Assembly (NCBI RefSeq): GCF_001577835.2
Contig: NC_029521.1
Coordinates: 8,422,255-8,486,254, forward strand
Reading direction: 5' to 3'
Source: Coturnix japonica
Lineage: Eukaryota; Chordata; Aves; Galliformes; Phasianidae
Length of the DNA: 64,000 nucleotides
Part shown: positions 1-11,452 of the stretch, piece by piece
How positions within the stretch are numbered: the stretch's first letter is position 1
Layout: each line of letters begins with the position of its first letter
The notes under the pieces: model-generated
What the model was told of the DNA's origin: nothing
The model's input: the letters and a program-made list of their open reading frames with translations, nothing else
Database searches by the model: none
Program-made: the position numbers and the translations under genes

Positions 1-3000
1 TCTTAAGTCCTGTACCTAATTGGACATTCGTCAAATATTTCTGAGGCTCTACCTATACATATACATAAATATATGTATAAATAAATATATATATATATAT
101 ATTTATACTATACACACACACAAGAAATCATTGGTTGCACTCCCCCAACATCAAATTCCCTTGTGGTACACACTGGACATTCCCATTTTTGTCCATCACC
201 CACCAAGTGCACCCAGGTCCCTGGGCAAAAACAGTACCCCAGAGAGGTTTGCACTTTCCAGATGCTGGAAAGACCTAAACTGCTTTTCCTAACACGCTCT
301 TTATGTGTACTACAGGAATCTTATCTCCCTCTATGGTACATAGGGAGCTAGGTTGGTTAGGACTATTACAATTACTAGATCCTCGAGTGTTGACCAACCA
401 GGTGACTTCTGCTAAATGGTTCTCCCAATTTTTTATATGTTCCGCCACCCATTGCTTTCAACATAGTTTTCAACAACCCATTGAATCGTTCAATCTTACC
501 AGAAGCTGGTGCATGATAGGGAATATGGTAAATCCACTCAGTGCTGTGATTTTTGGCCCAAGTAGTTACAAGGGAATTCTTGAAATGAGTCCCATTATCT
601 GATTCAATTCTTTCCAGAGTGCCATGCCGCAACAGGATTTGCTTCTCCAACCCTAATATGGTGTTTCAGGCGGTAGCATGGGGTACTGCATATGTTTCAA
701 GCCACCCAGTGGTTGCCTCCACCACGGTGAGTACATAACGCTTACCATTGCAAGATTGTGGCAAGGTGATATCATCAACCTGCCATGCCTCTCCATATTT
801 ATACTTCTGCTATCGCCCTTCCCCCCAAAAAGGTTTCATCCTCTTGGCTTGTTTAATTATGGCGCATGTTTCACAGTCATGAATAACTTGAGCAATAGCG
901 TCCATAGTTAAGTCCACCCCTCGGTCTCTGGCCCACTTGTATGTCGCATCCCTTCCTTGATGACCTGAAGTCTCATGGGCCCACCGAGCTAGGAATAATT
1001 CACCCTTGTTCTGCCAATCCAAGTCTATTTGAGCCACCTCAATTTTGGCAGCTTGATCAACTTGATGGTTATTTTTACATTCTTCAGTAGCCTTACTTTT
1101 AGGCACATGAGCATCTACATGGCGCACCTTTACAACAATGTTCCTTATTCGGGCAGCAATGTCTTTCCACAGTTCAGCAGCCCAAATAGGTTTACCCCTT
1201 CATTGCTAGTTGTCATCTTCCCACTGCTGCAACCACCCCCATAAGGAATTTGCCACCATCCATGAATCAGTATAAGGATGAAGCATTGGCCACCTCTCCT
1301 GTTCAGCCACATTTAAAGCCAGCTGAACATCCTTTACCCCTGCAAATTGACTTGATTCTCCTCTACCTCGAGTGACCTCTGCAACTTGTTGTGTGGGGCT
1401 CCATACAGTGGCTTTCCATCTGCAATGATTCCCCACAATACAACATGATCCATCTTCTATGATTCCAGGACAGCTGAGTTTTCCCATTTGAGCTCATTGT
1501 GTAATGAAATCCACTTACTCCGAGTGGCATCAGTAACATGATGGGTGGAAGGAACCTGTCCTTTAAACATCCAGTTTATTACTGGCAAGTGAGATGCTAG
1601 AAGAAGCTGAACCTCTGTCCCAACTTCTTCAGAAGCAACGCAAACCCCGCTCATACACAGCTAAGATCTCCTTCTCAGTTGGAGTGTAGCGCAACTCAGA
1701 CCCTCTTATATGCTTGACTCCAAAATCCCAGGGGTCAGCCTCGGGTCTCTCCTTAGGCTCTTTGCCACAAAGTCCAAGTGGGATCTTTCTCTCCAGCAGC
1801 AGTGTAGAGGATGTCCTTCACATCCTGTCCTGTCCATACTGGCCCCAAGGCCATGGCACAGGCTATTTCTTGTTTTACCTGCTCAAAAGCCTGCTGCTGC
1901 TCAGGACCCCATGAGAAATTCTTCTTCTTCTGTGTCACCTGATAGAGGGGGCTCACTATGTGGCTGTAGTTTGGGACATGCATTCTCCAAAAGCCCACTA
2001 CTCCCAGAAAAGATTGGGTCTCTGTCTTGTTGGTGGGCGGAGACATAGCAGTGATTTTGTCAGTCACATCTGCTGGGATGTGACGACGCCCATCTTGCCA
2101 TTTTATACCTAAGAACTGGATTTCCTGGGCAGGCCCCTTCACCTTGCTGCGCTTAATGGCAAAACCAGCTTGCAAAAGAATTTGGATTATCTGTTTTCCT
2201 TTCTTGAAAACCTCTGCTGCTGTATGGCCCCACACAATATCATCAATATACTGCAAGTGCTCAGGAGCATTACCCTGTTCCAAGACAGCTTGGATCAACC
2301 CATGGCAAATGGTTGGGCTGTGCTTCCACCCTTGAGGTAAACAGTTCCAGGTATACTGAATACCTCTCCAGGTAAAAGCAAACTGTGGCCTACATTTTGT
2401 AGCCAATGGGATGGAAAAGAAGGCATTAGCAATGTCAGTGGTGGCATACCACCTAGCTTCTTTTGACTCCAGTTCATACTGGAGTTCTAGCATGTCTGGT
2501 ACAGCAGCACTCAATGGAGGTGTGACTTCATTCAGGCCACGGTAATCCACTGTCAGCCTCCATTCTCCACTGGCTTTACACACTGGCCATATGGGGCTGT
2601 TAAAAGGCGAGTGAGTTTTGCTAATCAATCTGTGATTCTCTAACTGGCAAATTAGCTTGTGAATGGGAAGCAATGTGTCCCTATTGGTGCAGTTCTGCTG
2701 TCGGTGCACCACTTTGGTGGCAATTGGTACCTCTTGGTCTTTTACCTGGAGCAACCCCACAGCAGTGGTTGAGATGTGCCAGGCCACCTAATCCACAAAG
2801 TCCAATTACTCTATTGCCCCTTTCCCCCCCACCCGGCTGGGGGCAGGGCCTCTCTATTGGTTACCTCGTTGACTTGCAGCAACTGGAACTCTCCCCTTCT
2901 TGGAAGAGTTCACCTTGGTAGTTGTTTCACCTTGTAATTCTTTCACTTGTGCCTGAAGTGCAGAAGTGGATGAATTATACCACTTCTTCATATCCTCCCC

Positions 3001-3711
3001 ATGATTACAGAGGAAATACAACAAAACAACATGCATGGTCTTACTGTTGTCATTTGCTTGAATACGAAGACGTCTCTTTTTTATGGTTGAGATTTTTGTT
3101 GATATGGGTCAGGAGGAACTCACACTTTTTAGCTTTCTCAATAGGCTATCGTGGAAATCTCAGTCTCCATCATCTGGTACCACCGTGGATTCATCTACAT
3201 CAGGCAAGTTAGCCAATTTATCAATAATATCACTTTGTGTTCCCTCCACTTTGTCTAACCTTTCCACTATTTTTTCCCCTATTTTGACAATGGCTGAAGT
3301 ATAAAGCTTAACTTCTTATAAAGCTTATAAATAATTCAAGTTCCTGAAGTCTGCTAATTAGTTCATTCACAAGGGGTTTCCTTTCCCCTTTGCCATATAC
3401 TAATGCAAGTGCACTGGCATGCTTTTCTGGAGCAGCCCTTGTAAAGTCACGCCACATTTGTCATGGAACACGGACTGTCTCAGGATCATGTAATTGGTTT
3501 GGGTCATTACGGTTGAAGTGGGAGCTGTATAGCATTTCCACCAGAGCATTTTCTCTCAAAGTTTGGATACCTTTCTCTATATCAGTCCATTTCTTTTTCT
3601 CAGGCTCCAAGTCACATTTAAAGGGGAAATCTATCTTTTACCACTATCAACATCCGCTTCCAGAGGGTGTAGGACTGATCTTGGCATGTGCCAATACCTC
3701 TGTCCACACGT
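1..3711 (-). mobile_element. Endogenous retrovirus fossil, ERV-L (class III) type, gag-pol remnant
   Basis: This is an old ERV-L copy on the minus strand. Reading from high to low coordinates, gag-like sequence lies at about 2800-3711, reverse transcriptase at about 1750-2790 (LPQGW and YIDD motifs), an RNase H-like stretch at about 1200-1750, and integrase at about 375-1130 (HHCC zinc-finger-like part, then a core with SDNGTHF and GKIERFNG). The family call rests on the RT and gag wording, which resembles ERV-L of birds and mammals. No env is seen, as is usual for ERV-L. The copy is broken, with about five breaks in pol alone. Its low end is not resolved: it may run past the window edge. Its high end stops within gag against the LTR-like duplicated block, so the 5' end looks rearranged or lost. 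Relative age is old, since decay is clear. Confidence 0.88.
60..122. repeat. AT-rich microsatellite, (TA)n with short (CA)n
   Basis: A run of alternating TA with interruptions ends in a short CA run. It is simple sequence and probably lies in or just beyond the 3' part of the ERV-L fossil. Confidence 0.8.
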
Positions 3712-4104
3712 GAGAATGTTGTGCTTCTGAGAAGGCTATTCTGAAGACAATGATAACCATTATTTGAAGAACCTGGATGACTGGAAAGTTCACATGACCA
3801 CACAGCTTCTGTCAGATTTCCTTGAGATGCACAGTTGTACAGCCAACACGGTAAGAGAAGAACTTCATGAAAGTCATATGCGAATTGAAACACTGTCTTC
3901 CCATATCACTGATATTCAGAAAGAGTCTAGAGCATGGCGAGATACCGTGATGTCCTCTGGGATATGTAGTCTTCTTCTGTAAGTTGCACATTCAGTAAAA
4001 TTATTCATGCTTCATATGATGTTATGATGTGGAATACTGATAGCAAAATTACAAAATTATTAAACCATGACAAGATTATTTTGTCCCTTTGAATACAAAA
4101 GAAG
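3712..4104 (-). repeat. LTR-like block, tandem copy 1
   Basis: This is the first of two direct copies, offset by 461 bp. By eye the copies differ at about a dozen positions over 393 bp (about 3%). On the minus strand the block contains a TGTCATGG start (ending at 4072 on the plus strand), which resembles the 5' terminus of avian ERV-L LTRs. The same start appears, inverted, at 5296. About 32 bp beyond that TGT is also duplicated, so the duplicated unit is LTR-like sequence plus flank, not a bare LTR. It directly abuts gag-like remains of the ERV-L fossil. The name is an inference from terminal similarity; I did not identify the repeat subfamily. Confidence 0.55.
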
Positions 4105-4108
4105 GATT

Positions 4109-4191
4109 GGAAGGTGTTGTGCTCAGACTGGAGAGCATTGTGCTTACACTGGAGGGCGCTGTGCCTGGCCCGGAGAACGTTGTGCTTCTGA
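4109..4191. repeat. Four-unit 21-bp degenerate tandem repeat
   Basis: Four units start at 4109, 4130, 4151 and 4172. They share the pattern GGAGRRCGTTGTGCTT followed by a variable end. Three units are exactly 21 bp and the fourth runs into copy 2 of the LTR-like block. One unit also sits at the low edge of copy 1 (3712-3730), so the 461-bp duplication begins and ends at members of this repeat. Confidence 0.85.
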
Positions 4192-4565
4192 GAAGGCTAT
4201 TCTGAAGACAATGATAACCATTATTTGAAGAACCTGGATGACTGGAAAGTTCACATGACCGCACAGCTTCTGTCAGATTTCCTTGAGATGCACAGTTGTA
4301 CAGCCAGCACAGTAAGAGAAGAACTTCATGAAAGTCATATGCGAATTGAAACACTGTCTTCTCATAACGCTGATATTCAGAAAGAGTCTAGAGCATGGCA
4401 AGACACCATGATGTTCTCTGGGATATGTAGTCTTCTTCTGTAAGTTGCACATTCAGTAAAATTATTCATGCTTCATATGATGTTATGATGTGAAATACTG
4501 ATAGCAAAATTACAAAATTATCAAACCATGACAAGATTATTTTGTCCCTTTGAATACAAAAGAAG
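4173..4565 (-). repeat. LTR-like block, tandem copy 2
   Basis: Direct duplicate of 3712-4104 with the same internal order, including the TGTCATGG start (minus strand, ending at 4533) and the 32-bp flank. Below it lies the 21-bp repeat rather than ERV gag. Above it lies a CR1 3' end. Each copy keeps a 72-codon plus-strand frame, but most differences between the copies change the amino acid, so I do not treat it as a gene. Confidence 0.55.
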
Positions 4566-4567
4566 TT

Positions 4568-4712
4568 GAGGATGCAACATCATTGGAGATTCAAGGCCAG
4601 GCTGGATGAAGCCCTGAGCACCCTGGTCTAGTGAGTGGTAGCCCTGCTCAGAGCAGTGGGGCTGGAATAAAATGATCTTTTAGCTTCCCTCCAACACAAT
4701 CCATTCTACGAT
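4568..4712 (+). mobile_element. CR1 LINE 3' end fragment
   Basis: Contains the CR1 wording CAAGGCCAGGCTGGATGA, a diverged GGAACTAGATGATCTTT region, TTCCCTCCAACACAA and an ATTCTACGATTTTATGATT tail. 5'-truncated and diverged. Confidence 0.85.
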
Positions 4713-5295
4713 TTTATGATTTGACCCCCATCCTCATTCTAATACAGATTACTTTGGCTAAAAATTAATCCTACAGATAACTTCTTGGTTCCAAGGCAAA
4801 TTATTTTCATACTATTGACCAATTCTCAACAGGAGAGAACAGCAACAATTCATAATGCATTTTTTTTTCCCCCAAATGCCTGACACCAGGACTAATTCTT
4901 TGCTGTTGCAAATATTTTTGTCTACACTGGCTCTGAACATACCTCACATTCTTAATAAGAGAAGCCCAAATGTATTTTACATAGAAAAAAAATGTCCTAA
5001 CATACATAAAGTTTTTGAAACAATCCAACTACTATATTGAATGTAACAGCCCTATTTAGAAATGTCTTCTTACCTTAATATCAAATAATGGTGCTAAAAT
5101 TACTGTACAAGACAATTCATACAAAGGTTATAAATGTACATTTACATAAGCCATCCTAGCACTGGAAGCAATATCCAGAGAAGTACAAAGAGGTAAACAA
5201 AACTTGAAAGAACACAATTCATTTAACACTTCACCCTTCCTCTAACAATATTCTGATTTTTTTCATAAATAGAAAACACAAAAACATCGCACACC

Positions 5296-5482
5296 TGTCA
5301 TGGTTTAATAATTTTGTAATTTTTGCTATCAGTATTCCACATCATAACATCATATTAAGCATGAATAATTTTACTGAATCTGCAACTTACAGAAGAAGAC
5401 TACATCTCCCAGGGAACAACACGATAGGTCACGGGACCTGGACTCTATATTAACTCTGTCGCAGAACAGACTGACGTCTTTC
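5296..5482 (+). mobile_element. LTR-like fragment, inverted relative to the 3.7-4.6 kb copies
   Basis: Starts exactly at TGTCATGGTTTAATAATTTT and follows the two LTR-like blocks, in opposite orientation, for about 125 bp up to the CTACATCTCCCAG motif, then diverges. The flanking 32 bp found beside the other copies is absent here. This supports TGTCATGG as a true element end. The piece is cut by the assembly gap. Confidence 0.6.
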
Positions 5483-5582
5483 NNNNNNNNNNNNNNNNNN
5501 NNNNNNNNNNNNNNNNNNNNNNNNNNNNNNNNNNNNNNNNNNNNNNNNNNNNNNNNNNNNNNNNNNNNNNNNNNNNNNNNNN
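5483..5582. other. Assembly gap (100 N)
   Basis: A run of exactly 100 N, the usual placeholder for a gap of unknown size. Repeat-rich sequence lies on the low side, so linkage of 1-5482 to the rest should be treated with some caution. Confidence 0.99.
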
Positions 5583-5623
5583 CTGCTTTCTCCAAATGAC
5601 ACGATCATGGCGATATCGAATAT

Positions 5624-5867
5624 TTAGAGTACCATGCCTAAAAGTTCCTTCTCTAGAAAGTAAATTATTTAAGTAACTATAGTTCAGCTCACAGATTCAC
5701 ATTCTTTTACTAAATGGAAAATTCCCTTCATTTCTATCCAATCTTACCTTCAAATGAAGAATCTAACAAGAGGTCCTTGTAAAGGCTTTGTGAAGAACTC
5801 CTCTTATGCTGCTTGACTCTAGAGGCACTGACAGCAAGAGAGCAAATGATTGCCAGTTCTTCCTTGC
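5624..5867 (-). other. Possible two-exon 3' end of an unidentified gene
   Basis: On the minus strand, 5748-5867 has a pyrimidine-rich acceptor (CTATTTCTTGTAG) and a consensus donor (GTAAGATTGG). One frame is open throughout; it begins KEELAIICSLAVSA, is rich in Ser and basic residues in the middle, and ends near LLLDSSFE. A short intron (5653-5747) ends in TTTACTTTCTAG, and the following 29 nt (5624-5652) continue that frame for nine codons to a stop. I do not recognise the protein and found no convincing upstream exon before DNAJC12. Chance is possible: a 39-codon open frame is not rare. It is not DNAJC12 and not a CTNNA3 segment that I can recall. Confidence 0.3.
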
Positions 5868-8604
5868 CTACAAGAAATAGAAAAGGAGTGGAAGATAGTC
5901 AAAATGGGGAGGGGAGTACCCATGTGGGACCTCCTCCTAAGCTGTACGTTTCCTGAGTTTACTGACAATTTGTTACTGTGCATAGTGATTTAAGAAATCC
6001 CAAACTCAATCTTAAACTTGAAAACAGTTTGTTGCTGAGATTTCAGACCCTCAATCAATTGCTATTGAATTCAGTGGCAAAGCCCCCTCTAAAGTCAATG
6101 AGTTTTATGTTGAAGGTGAGAGGGCAAAGTGGAACAAGGAAAGCAATGACCACAGATGTAAAAGCCAGGTCAAACACTGTTGCAGCATACACATTACAGC
6201 ATTTGATAATAACTACAGTGTACACAACAATCTTCATTCACCTTTATGTCACAGAATGCTTAGAAGCTATTTCCAGATCAATAATCCTGCATTTATAGTA
6301 TTTTTCACCAAGGTAGCCATTTCAGTTATTCAGTGAAGTATTGCTAAGTAGAAATCATGGCAGCTTTGAGTAGCTTGGCACAAAGTACACACAGAGTGTA
6401 AGCTTAAATTTAAAAAAAGAAAAAAAAATGGTAATTTTGAAAGGCAGAAACTGTTTGATGCTGTTCTTTATTCTACTAGACATCATCTATTCTACTGTTT
6501 AATATTTTAACTGTTTTAAATCATGCCGTCTGAAAATCTGTATGCAAGGTCTATGTGTCAGGGTAAATTTTCTTTTTAGAAAATTTCAATCAAAGATGTT
6601 TGGCTATTTTTAGTTGGTTTAGAGGTGAAAAGGGCATAGACAGCCTGAAGGCTTAGATTATCTGACACCAGCTGAAGAGCACCAGATAGGCTCAACTGGA
6701 TGAAAATAGAGAGACCGAGGGAATGAGTATATATCCTGACTAATCACAGGTAAGCAAAAAGCAAGATTTGGAGAGACATGAAGAGACTGTCCTAAGACAG
6801 CTGGAGGATGCAAAACAAAATCTATCCCATCTCAGCCTTGCCGTGCAATGGCCAACTGACTTCAGTCATATCTTTTGTTCTTAAAGCTTCATAGAAAACT
6901 TGAAAGTGAGGTAAAAGATTATACTGGATATAGAACATCTTATGGACAATTTTCCCCCATGCAACAGCATCAGTTATTCACAGAATCCAAGGAGAATTCT
7001 CTATAAGATGATTTACTATGGGAAAATGAAACTACAGATGTTACACTAAACTTACTACTTCATTCATAATTCACTCTCAGAATGTCAAGTGCTTGAAAGA
7101 TAAGCTTTTCTTTATTCACCTCCAGCTCAAGAATTCAGAAGACATGAACAGCCACAGAAGAGAGCAGCTAGACAAAAGTAAAGATTCTGCTTCCTGAGCA
7201 CTGTATTAAAACTAAGATGCAATCCAAGCCTTAATACTACTAACTCCTGCTAATCAAGACAGTAGTTCTCAGCATTTCTAATCTCTCCTTTAGATATCTC
7301 CTAATAGATATACTACATTGTAGAAAATAGCAGATTTATTTTATGTTCTTTGTCCTGTCATTTCCTATAGATAACGTAGAACAGAAATCAGATGCCTACA
7401 TTAAACACCAAGTACCATTTTAAATACTGTGTGGTATTTACCATACAAGCCTCCACAATGCCACAAGTCTCTCATAGCCCTGGCCAGGGCTGGATATGGA
7501 GATAATATAAGAGGCTAAAAGTATCTAAGATGGTCAGAGAGACGCATGCTTGTGCCCTTTCATCATTCCCAAGTTGTCTTTATCTTAACAAACACTCCTG
7601 GGGTTGTCACTGTAAAGCTTTTCCAACAGATCAGGCATGTCCAACCCATGCTGCAGCCTGCCCCTGGCCCCACACCATCACAGAGGTGGCTCTTTACCAC
7701 CAAGCAGCCTGGTCCAGCCCCAGGCACACACCCATCACTCAGCAACAACCAAACATTGGTGTGCAATTGGCACTGTCTGGGCTGAAACCAGGACATGGGG
7801 AGGGCACAGTGCAGTCCAAACTCAAGTCATTATGAATATGCATTTTGACACATTGGCTAAACACAGTTTTCTGAACAGTGAGACATTTGCAGCCTTACTT
7901 TCCTTTTTTATTTGAAAACAAAGTTCAAGATTGCAAAAACTACTAATAATAATAACAATCAATTTGTTTTGTATATTTCCAATTCTAATTTCAGTTTACA
8001 TAAATAAATCACCTGTGAATTTTCAAACTGAATGTATAGAGCTGCAACCAGATATCCACCTTAAAGAAAAGGTGATTATATCTCTTTACCAGACTTTTAT
8101 AATCACTTAGTAGAGACATCACAATCACACCTTGTTCATATCATTGTGTTTTGGCATTACTTACATTTCTGAACAACTATTTTCAAGGATGAACTACGGG
8201 GAAAGTAAAATTCCATCAAAAATCTCTGACAAATGCCTTGAACTCCCTAAGAATGGCAGCTACATCCAGTGAACCAGACTGATGCATCAGTTTCACAAAA
8301 ACAGTCAAAAATCCTTGTAGTTATATGTATTTTGGACCATCTTTTTTACTTTAATAAAAATAAATATTAAAATAAGTTTTGTTGTTGTTTTTTTTTTTTA
8401 CTTACATGCATTAACTATATTATATATATATATTTATATAATGATATTAATGCCTCTTCTTCTGAAGTCACACAACATCAGAAGTCTTTCAATTACCTCA
8501 ACATTAACATATATTTATGTTTACTCATACATTTATATCATTCCTTCTTTTTAAAATCCCCAGACAGTTCTGAGGTAAAAGCAGACAGGCCCTTAACACT
8601 GAGA
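5868..8604. other. Gene-poor stretch, no supported gene
   Basis: AT-rich unique-looking sequence. A segment around 7630-7850 reads like an old decayed interspersed repeat (GGCATGTCCAACCCATG near its start), but I could not place it in a family. No frame has both length and splice context to support a gene. Confidence 0.6.
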
Positions 8605-8733
8605 GACCTGGAAGTGGTCAGCCTGGAGAAGAGAAGGCTGAGAGCAGATCTCATAACTGCCTCCAGACATCAGAAGTGCAATAGTCAAATCGATGGGGGT
8701 GGACTCTTTTCAGTGGCATACAGCAAAAAGGGT
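8605..8733 (+). mobile_element. CR1 LINE fragment (internal, short)
   Basis: Matches the stretch of CR1 ORF2 that reads, in better copies, around GGAGAAGAGAAGGCTGAGAG ... CTCTTTTCAGTGG. The same stretch is present at about 27150-27245 in this window. Both ends are lost. Confidence 0.75.
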
Positions 8734-8989
8734 TGTCTTACACAACAGCCTAAGAAAGATGCACTCACCTGTGCTCCCTATTTCCACCTCACACATCCTA
8801 CTCTCTCCTACAGAAAGATGCAGGTGCTCCTGCTCAACTCCTTGAGAAAACCCCCTCAAGATGGAGCTGAGGCAGGGCAAGTCTGCAATACAAGCAGCTC
8901 CTCAGCCCACTCCAGCCCCGATTCACATCCACACGAGAGCACAGCTCTCCATAATAACTGACGGAGAAACAAGAGGAGACAAAAGGAGA

Positions 8990-9260
8990 TGGGATAAAAG
9001 GAGATGGCTGTGCCGTCTCCCAGTGAGGAACTCCAACGGTCGGGCACGCGCCACCGTTCTTAACAGCTCCGCAAGTGCGAGGGACCGCCCCCATATCCCA
9101 TCCCATATGTCACTGCAGGCTGCGAGGAAACCCCTTTGCTCTGCTCAGACTGTGCTCTGACAGGTAATTTATCGAGGCAGCATCAGCCTTTGAGCTCACA
9201 CAGCGCCCTGCGATAAACAGCTGGCAGCTTGTTTGCAAACAGCGCTTGCTGAGAAAGCTA
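8990..9260. promoter_or_regulatory. Small CpG-rich patch, candidate promoter or conserved element
   Basis: In an AT-rich neighbourhood, 9030-9100 holds a cluster of CpG dinucleotides. About 100 bp on, 9190-9260 has sequence with CGATAAACAGCTGG and TTTGCAAACAGCG, which look like GATA, E-box and forkhead-type sites. It could be the remote first-exon promoter of the next gene on the minus side (CTNNA3 lies there in other vertebrates) or an enhancer. No exon could be confirmed. Confidence 0.25.
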
Positions 9261-11347
9261 TGGACCATTGTGATGCTTCCACTGACAGCGAGTGGAGAAT
9301 GAATTAAATAGGATTTCCTTGCACAGATGCTGCTATTGGGAAATCTTCCTGATTCAAAGACAAATTCAAAGTACTAACGGCTTTAGTTTAGCCTGCATTT
9401 CCTAAGTGAATACATTAATACATTTTTCTTAATAACATAATATTTCTTGAAGACTGTCGGACTTAAATTCTATTCCCATTGCAAAACAGATGCCATAGGT
9501 GCAAAACTTTTTACATGATAGAACAATGTATTTTTAAAGCAACATTAAATGCATGAATTCTGATAATGAAATTAACCATTTGTATTCATAAGAATTATTG
9601 CCACTTTTAGTCGATGATATATCAAACACTTTAGTTAAGCCTTTAGTCTCGTGCCCAGCTGCTTTCAGTGCCCCCCAGCAGATACTGGAAAGTATTTCTC
9701 AAGAATTGCTCATACCATTCTAAAATAGGTGAACTTAACCACCCACTAAGGGCAAGGATCTCTCTCTCCTCCTCCCACCCATAGAAGGTGACCTGAGGAG
9801 CCAGCTGAGGCATCCAGAAGTCAAGTGCCTACTTGATAGATGGGGAAGCTCAATCTCACTCCAAGTGCCTGAGTCTAGTATTCTTTTCCCCTCTTTCCTT
9901 TGACATTGCCAGATTAGCCAGGTGTATTAGACTGCATTCTTTATTAACTAAACTTTATTAACTTTATTCTTTATTAACTAAGCACCCACACCTGGGGACA
10001 CACTGCAGTGCTTGGCAAGCTGCCTGTTCCTTCCAATTTAAGAATTAATTTTAGGATTTTACTTCAGGCTTCTGCCTTTTTTTTTTTTCAGATATTGTTA
10101 ACGGAGACGTTCTTGGAAATAATTACAGTTATTTCTTTCGTATTGAGAACTTTCTCTTTTGGCATCAATAGTTTTGTAGCAAAGTGCTAGAATTCAAATA
10201 GCACTCTGCAAATACCATTCTTCCTCCTGTCTAACCATTGTTAACCTGCAAAGATTGCGTGGAAGTACTGAAAATTGCCCTATATGTAGCATTTGCCTCA
10301 CATCCTGTCTGCTGCTTTACTTGCAGCTTGTACAAAGAACACTGGAGGTCGCTCTAACTCAAGTATCAATTGGAGCGAGTGTTTTTCGAGATTAAATTGA
10401 ATGTAGCTGGTTAAATACAAATCCTGCATGTGTCATTTGTAACAGCCTGCCAGCTCCTGTGATTGTTTTACTGAAACAGCATCTTTATCTCAAGTCTTGG
10501 ATTCACATGAATACAAAATACCCGCAACAGACATTTAAAGAAAAATGTTTCCTATATATTCTGGCTAGAAAGTAAATTTACCTAAATTCAAAATATAAAA
10601 ATTAGGCATCCCAAACTGTCAAACAAGGGACACTGAGTACATTTCCAGGCTTGTCTTAGGATTCCACATCTATATTTCAGATGACTCTGAAATTTCTTCA
10701 TTTCTTACAACCTGGCAAAAGGGACTGGAATGGTCAGACTATGTAGATAAGGGTGTTTCTTAGTCAGGAAAGGCAGTCCTCCCAAGGATATGGTCTTACC
10801 ATTTGTGAGCTCAAACTGCTGTTCTGTGGGGTCTTTTCGGTGGGTTTTGTTTCTTTTTTTCCATCAGATAAGTTTGGTTTAAAGCAACAGTTCCAGTTTC
10901 CTCAGAAATGGCTCGAACTATTGCCAAACCTCAACTGTGATGTACTATAATTCAGTTCCCTTTGACTCTGAGCAAAGAAAAACGTTCAGTCATTTCATTG
11001 TACCTTCTTAAAACAAGTTACTGCTTGTGTGGATTTCAAGTAGCCTATTTTCTGTAAGAGAAATGAAACTTCAGCTTATCTATTAGTACGAAAGTAAACA
11101 GCCTTACTCCTTGCCCTCAAATCTTTACAATCCTCACTATCTTAAACACACTAAACAGCAAGAACATCAACTCAATACTGAACACAAACGGCTTCTGAAC
11201 GCCGGATCAGCGCGGCTCGGCAGCTCCGTTTGGGGCGGTGCGCCGGGACGTGGCAGCTCCCATTGGCGGCCCTGCGCTCTCGGGGCGGGGAGAGCAGCAG
11301 CAGGAAACCTCGATAAGGATTTATGCCCTGGCGGTGTGTCACGAGAA
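9261..11347. other. Intergenic stretch, nothing identified
   Basis: AT-rich DNA without recognisable coding exons or repeats, apart from short T runs and a TTTATTAACTAA repeat near 9940-9980. GC content rises from about 11190 towards the tRNA gene. Confidence 0.6.
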
Positions 11348-11429
11348 GCAGCGATGGCCGAGAGGTGAAGGCGTTGGACTTGAAATCCAATAGGGTTTCC
11401 CTGCGCAGGTTCGAATCCTGCTCGCTGCG
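11348..11429 (+). tRNA. tRNA-Ser, anticodon TGA
   Basis: An 82-nt class II tRNA. The acceptor stem GCAGCGA (11348-11354) pairs with TCGCTGC (11422-11428), with a G discriminator base. The anticodon stem TTGGA/TCCAA holds the loop CT-TGA-AA, anticodon at 11381-11383, reading UCA codons. A long variable arm (TAGGGTTTCCCTG) is typical of tRNA-Ser. Box A lies in the TGGCCGAGAGG region and box B is GGTTCGAATCC (11408-11418). No CCA is encoded, as expected in a eukaryote, and no intron is seen. All stems look intact, so it is probably functional. The D-loop reads GAGAGGTGAAGG where the commonest vertebrate form reads GAGTGGTTAAGG. Confidence 0.95.
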
Positions 11430-11446
11430 GCCTGAGAAAGGCTATA

Positions 11447-11452
11447 TTTTTT
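11447..11452 (+). terminator. RNA polymerase III terminator of tRNA-Ser
   Basis: A run of six T on the sense strand, 17 nt after the mature 3' end. This is the standard pol III stop and supports an active tRNA gene. Confidence 0.85.

Noticed and set aside
3764-4443. Two similar 72-codon plus-strand frames as a possible duplicated small gene
   Set aside because: They are carried by the LTR-like duplication, and most differences between copies change the amino acid, so there is no sign of purifying selection.
5371-5595. Minus-strand open frame spanning the N gap
   Set aside because: The middle is unknown sequence, so the frame has no meaning.
7530-7915. Overlapping frames of 77-101 codons near 7.5-7.9 kb
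   Set aside because: They occupy a segment that reads like a decayed interspersed repeat. No splice sites and no protein resemblance.
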